Of a stretch of DNA of 64,000 nucleotides, positions 63,201-64,000 are shown piece by piece. The notes under the pieces were generated by a model, which was not told the origin of the DNA, ran no database searches, and saw only the letters and a program-made list of their open reading frames with translations. A program made the translations under genes and the position numbers. Position 1 is the first letter of the stretch. The number at the start of each line of letters is the position of its first letter. The DNA is taken from NCBI GenBank assembly GCA_004793585.1, contig SRZB01000002.1:248001-312000 (forward strand). The letters are read 5' to 3'. This DNA is from Hominisplanchenecus murintestinalis. Lineage in GTDB: Bacteria; Bacillota; Clostridia; Lachnospirales; Lachnospiraceae.

Positions 63201-64000
63201 TGATATAACGGTTATAAAGATACCACCTCAAATCATAGAGATACCAATTCCAGCAGTCCCTGTTATGGTAATAATCCCCGGGCTGAATCCACCAGCTATA
63301 ATCCAGGTTCCTGCCTGTCTCTATGCGCCTTCCTGCATTATTTTCCGTATATCCCCCGTATCCCAGATACTCGCTTCTGTCTCTTTCTATATCTGGAATT
63401 ATCTGGCTGGCGGCATTAAGCCATGCTTTCTGCAGATGGGTACGCGCTTCGCTCCATACAATCGGCGTCCGCTTTTCACCCTCTCCGGCCTGCTCCCAGT
63501 TCTGGCTGGCAGCAGTCCGCGGGCCTGTCACAAACACAAAGTAATCACGGTTTGCATTTGACGCCCCCTGGTACAGTATCTGCCCCGGAAGGCTGTCTTT
63601 TCCGGCGCTCCCTGCGCCTGGCGTATACCGCGCCTGCTGCATGTAAGAGCCGGCGGCAATATCATAATCCATAAACCGTCCGTCATTCCCCCAGGCGCTT
63701 CCATTATTCGCTGTCCCCGGAATATAGACCTTCGTTCCGTCAAACATCTTATATCTGTCGCACTGATCGTTCTTGTCCGCTGAAAATCCCACATCATGGA
63801 TGAGATAATCCATGTCCATCATTTTATCTGAAGTTTCCAGCACACGGTTAATCCATTTGCTGTCTGAACCTGTTGCCAGCGGCCACGCCTGCCCTGAAAC
63901 AGTATTTGTCCAATACTCACCCACTCTCGGAAAATACGACGGCGACTGATCTGCGTCAGTTGCCAGACTCCTGTCCTGATCCGTCATAATCATGGGCAAT
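51220..64000 (-). CDS. Giant surface protein with 11 SdrD-B-like units and C-terminal anchor (5' end outside window)
   Basis: An open frame of 4259 or more codons; the codon at 63997-63999 is TTG and the frame is still open at the edge, so the true start lies outside. The first about 2050 visible residues form an adhesin-like region without recognised domains, rich in Trp, Tyr and Asp. From about 2050 to 4060 come 11 SdrD-B-like units, spaced about 180 residues apart for the most part. Each opens with a motif such as GVIWDDKDYDGIR or GWVWNDKNYDGIR, and most contain a later DSDL segment, suggesting calcium binding. Unit 10 carries an acidic Pro/Glu/Asp insert. The C-terminus has VRTGDD, a TM helix and KRRKKEKEEES, resembling a sortase sorting signal without canonical LPXTG. 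Confidence 0.88.
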   Translation of the reverse strand, partial: LPMIMTDQDRSLATDADQSPSYFPRVGEYWTNTVSGQAWPLATGSDSKWINRVLETSDKMMDMDYLIHDVGFSADKNDQCDRYKMFDGTKVYIPGTANNGSAWGNDGRFMDYDIAAGSYMQQARYTPGAGSAGKDSLPGQILYQGASNANRDYFVFVTGPRTAASQNWEQAGEGEKRTPIVWSEARTHLQKAWLNAASQIIPDIERDRSEYLGYGGYTENNAGRRIETGRNLDYSWWIQPGDYYHNRDCWNWYLYDLRWYLYNRYITTLEYQQDYTARLTASNYGDWGVDGVEMLYTFPLGTEPLLDEDGNLQVSGQYLTDINTWGGTIPAENIQAEIIQTPESDRGYQAPKQPQDPLWNTAANANYYQGENLVPYVVKVTVNYPLKRWFNRGSESGYQMRVDIKCHVNTTNADGKWYDRVQMKPVTNAGENYYYYQIYDITQWVGSNRSKNAHFQIHGMDYMSSYAHEHSGWHHWYNYINPVGSPNTLSVNGYNVQCSEVQTGGANGADGQNTGKAYSAYHTADKADLYAATGTRTEMRKPLLRLWTAITDGESADRTGQTAAGYYTDSEGDTAWVNVNVENRYWWHEYGDQEVKHAHSYPKDGGSMGTYMLPVINVLLPEGVVPMAADGKPYTKDNEDNARRPIAWELNQRSAPTVNTVSPATEAEKQLYDADVQYVEIPEYEDGKDTGQTEGRYLVRIEANLNAQGDVAQKDLEAKIRSGALKIYSFKVFTEKLPDLSIKGADGAVIRDTTKDNRYEDIRTYIGSQMEGFKYEWDGGISGNPYNVGVNAGDSQRLDAVSLYQPADSANGNRAFFDSGWAYSETDSFNVEDYAANIRNPLMLTEEQKDFNGSQANTHPDTEDKEKQIADIGLYNRTRMYTRAPRLIAYNTVGFTKTEEGMVYSEYHIGGEGQEEATLPSPYPERDKPLEYSDVLWYGSKVLNQADGLRYTGSVHHAKLAFVFDLPQEVTFWDEDDTYDPDDIVVEYYDARTSETKTVDMAELMDEDSGWNLKVKHKTDYNSLGSGYPGYPEYPNTDKKKQHEAESVVIELSTPADDGYQDYDSLYTGAKPGGYLACGSWVKVRIKTRVDNLGEESTVGTAGDTWLADGCRTYVTIHETDGHFNAGSEGLKEQPQDLVLWVNRAMDQEADEEADEDDEAAKAADYDRDGDYTDLYTTARSAVFRLRKPDGAARIDSIMPRRSIIDPDEQTIVTATDVHIKGATSMQYLLDQAQNKGGAVNRFLVDIALPFHGTATATGEIAPVTGPKVTPEVQAIRTGVWEVPDTLTEEEKKKLESMLKVYVLVRTSTNPHAEDGYLYPDSEEDRAAYGDGSWTLIGDTAGYSLAANTLIADGIPDNVRQVRFVVKAGTGYDDDITPIYYPVPSGFRLAVDADPDTEDVKEEMDDVDPSRLNVNEIPDNVKKNCAFVQAATLSGDPMLAIHSNYFAQCITRYDDTKYSGLGERGRAGIYVDPELPYLGFRMEMGYYTGSGINGYRWNVGSAAILVDPSASKVMKYRTYLVNYSNAQLEQKGYLDPKGKNEEDTITDPNMSIVLPYIQNLQNNLAYVPYSSLQGDDMDYLSDDYRVTGSITNPADNLDYEIPHWTWYVERDKTDAEGNLLQDENGQNIVEIVDNPRVSLKLDGDGNPASPEYVEKIVNLNSSHKRKVVIFHYTGMLMPGERLVVEFMMPLNADRGSAVSQDLMESYGYGFKNGNYTPYIPSNDDGYGSCGYERDSRDLNNNGLAAEMALRRTIKGLSFKEDPALKQVKKVDSQVHSDRDYKSGPASVPEGTDYRFNVSILNQTEAKPEEHKHICMYDVLPYNNDFQIFSGDTSGNPIARDSSWNGWLIPDSIQVKVFDPNKIEQYPDGKILEMTTNTGSPKDYDIWVGPFEQSGNTYKALDVSELPAYKPDTEKGTRGTREVNFYVQLFGNDALKKTYKMVRLIDLIAATKNNPDAYEAAIKGIRSIWMEMEKEDYCIGSYNRIEMSYKMHAPLNIPKYVGDVSGDSSSQFIASLGYCGWNTFVHHAVGAGMTGENSKAGVYLNAPEGRGYIGSYIWHDFNYDAEMNEAEYKDGTNGRPQVSKLTTDLDFDGKADDPGINKVKVELLSEKGYIVNRNGEAIAEVQREGEAVKYALINEDTGEYVRTGTGLIAYTDCGPAASYISESDYFGHKGYYMLSNLLPGDYKLRFTFPESLENYAVTTLKIGDTEAGLEVYRSGDTLPDLGKEGVGDAPGDAMVVDTLVAQTKDAIHVAAVDLDNTTVGADGLTPHQRYDRQMTSYNVGVGRPHTVGGWAWFDEHGPEDAPEIDGRMTDDEKKLGKMRVTLYEYDPDTEELKEALDVDGKPASMLTEIVDKSNPGSAENGKFTFKVRPGWYVAQAENEDKSVVLKPTPYKYNDDPLLEDDDNDLEKSGIYMQTKPFLMEYQLGENGKPLYDEKGQGYAPQYKLAFGLVNAGRGFLGNTIWSDENYNGVREGLEPGIGGVKVTIERYYLDADTNRWMEQEDFTSVKTTTNAGNFVFQEMTTYTPEPDGRACLAGYRLRIDKEDLEALPAHYAVTKYQTVKDTEADSDLKTTPVQTSDGKMAYYLTDGAPVILANEAVEGTDPVYIMSYAGKNYDVTDGASLLDFDGGLKEFENVKVSGVIWDDKDYDGIRKKGEESRDEGIQGVSVILEQYIRSGGSFTKVDERTAQTDGDGRYEFSNVSTYYENPETKKACVAYYRLKLKELPEGYRVTRYHQGKDTAVDSDLAATDLYMTKGTAPVEQNYFAAASVSTIPHNEAYCRDEGNVRYDIVKSSGNVSGYDGGLKGPETGELTGIIWKEKEYDGLYQEDEEGFAGLTVLADQYYMTKEGKWIKEAEDFAQAVTGADGRYLLENLPAHIEKNGKWYLAGYKVTLPRQEKLSGYETTWYHQGKGNETDSDAKGTLDLSKPYELTDWDGKVEREFGVTAKKASPGTNEDKNDAYVYTYAGSDYDILTANRAAGPDVGLKELETTNLYGWVWNDKNYDGIRGSDETVDEPIDGQTVYLDQYYLDENGEWVLSKENYASAVTDKGRYEFAAVPAMLEVGNARRLTAYQIRMDAMNQGWTLTKYRQGKDSHKWSDLQPEDEKSPGARQRTAAEEEEGENPGELKIPLTLMEKEEFLPAAVEVKQAYSSYCVMAPDGKIYDMLAAPKEKAGGNAGELPYATGSISGWIWEDKNYNGVQDPEEAPIKEKVTVKLERFIYENDTWIKDESFTVQEAQTDSVTGRYLFNKLETHVGDPDDFKIYGYQVRIDMDKCEDAGIFETYAVTKYRAGSNRAKDSDWIISDDENSGRLTGEEEYIIVAAEAEENANPINVAEVEGVAYDACQGAERSGWDGGLKRYENASLLGTAWKDVDHDGILDEGEKRIEGLKLVLQQAYYKDGAWNVVPEEEFHQTQTTDADGTYQFEELPPSLYMEGKRYLAGYRLCLDGEDAVIQTVLKQYAVSKYLVEEGSEKDNKLVWEGMRMTWPAKENGGWLLFAEPVSNSFSGNSYNYRRIDGKDYDVAYSEDIGGMNAGFSPYQTTSITGTAWTEDYDEKGTADGIRQETEKRQSGVKVLLEQYYLDGGEWKKADEWISFMSAQPEPESDLDAQEGKPDEGGQMLTETDKNGVYRFDGLPTNGILNETDGAKRRVILGYKVKIPEMPEGFDATWHLTGNGINDSDLNESTSELTPEILVAPKTADPQETEENRLDGYSIVLAENYDGIDAGFLPYRGSLIEGVVWNDKDWNGLQNAEPGMEGHTVYLDVMIEGTDIEEGDTASGLALFAEKEEGEPDKEPPGNTEPDKEPSDGVESGRAAEPEDENPSTEDTEPGKNPDEEPGQKPGTVPEEPEWISPTETDVPGEETDGILQDGVYRAYASCVTDAEGNYRFADVPVLDRKTRRPYRYRLRMEKPSNAYYVPLNAGDDRADNDYAHLNLTGYLTDQAQGITRSFRLGGAAEKENAYGYIYHIGYTTVQDMLDFGLHVLDTETVVAGSVFVDENKDGIRNGEEQGRKAVNIILYRYDPVAQTWKETPDAEGKSRILTGEDGRYMFRVPVADMEKESPNYLTPYRYRVSIMKPKDDASFSVKYPGRQAVNAATLGAGLYDASKDYQTLAKKVNDFNDAVTMEGKEESGLPAAGPQLVISSEFELAEVHRDHYMGRDVVSLDRVHVDIGRGAALLEDGGEGITADMEVWPIPKKQPYAPGTEPLDTETEDPVETVRTGDDTQIGRYLLILAVSGLMIGALLFVKRRKKEKEEES

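Noticed and set aside
51220-64000. Many plus-strand ORFs of 60-300 codons opposite the giant gene
   Set aside because: They lack ribosome sites and domains, and result from codon bias on the opposite strand of one continuous coding frame.

Overview
The window looks like the chromosome of a motile, endospore-forming member of the Bacillota, most likely Lachnospiraceae. The clues are the yqfC-yqfD-phoH-ybeY block, a DUF3048 lipoprotein, a SpoVB-type flippase, a BofC-like protein, a flagellar flgB gene, and Lachnospiraceae-style surface proteins (LRR_5/BspA, GLUG, Ig-like, SdrD-B). Base composition is mixed, with marked AT-rich patches. Nearly every gene is on the minus strand; the only convincing plus-strand gene is at 9602-9949. 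No tRNA, rRNA, CRISPR array or riboswitch was found.

Region 1 (1-19.3 kb) is core genome. It starts with the head of a flagellar operon (flgB behind a good sigma-A promoter) and a DUF5610-like protein. A three-gene phosphorelay follows: a hybrid histidine kinase with two receivers, a REC/HD-GYP/PAS/GGDEF regulator, and a separate HPt protein. Then come proB-DUF896-5-formyl-THF cyclo-ligase-M14 peptidase, the sporulation/ribosome block with a sigma-E-like promoter, cysteine-cluster proteins, diaminopimelate dehydrogenase and a YjfB-like protein. A two-gene DUF4160 module (19.5-20.0 kb) marks the change to accessory DNA.

Region 2 (20.3-48.2 kb) is an accessory island of about 28 kb with 18 consecutive minus-strand genes, mostly separated by 10-90 bp or overlapping. 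Read in the direction of transcription they encode: PP2C phosphatase; zinc-ribbon FHA protein; vWA-TM-FHA protein; second PP2C; zinc-ribbon FHA protein; TM-FHA protein; Ser/Thr kinase with an extracellular solute-binding-like domain; secreted Cys-motif protein; two tandem PASTA-like kinases; a soluble kinase; a kinase with degenerate motifs; two TM-FHA proteins; a GLUG surface protein; a decaying zinc-ribbon gene; an LRR/transglutaminase-like surface protein; and a second vWA-TM-FHA protein. Kinases write, FHA domains read and PP2Cs erase Ser/Thr phosphorylation, so the island looks like a dedicated envelope phosphosignalling system.

The main discovery is upstream of this island. At 48256-48565 a segment of about 256 bp is bounded by two near-identical recombination-type sites in inverted orientation, next to a complete tyrosine recombinase gene (48570-49406). 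The segment carries a good promoter pointing away from the island and an intrinsic terminator facing it. Inversion would exchange them, so the island appears to be controlled by a phase-variable DNA switch that is OFF in this assembly.

Region 3 (49.6-64.0 kb) holds an unusual membrane-anchored family-5 solute-binding protein. It is translationally coupled to a giant surface protein of more than 4250 residues with 11 SdrD-B-like units, which runs off the right edge.
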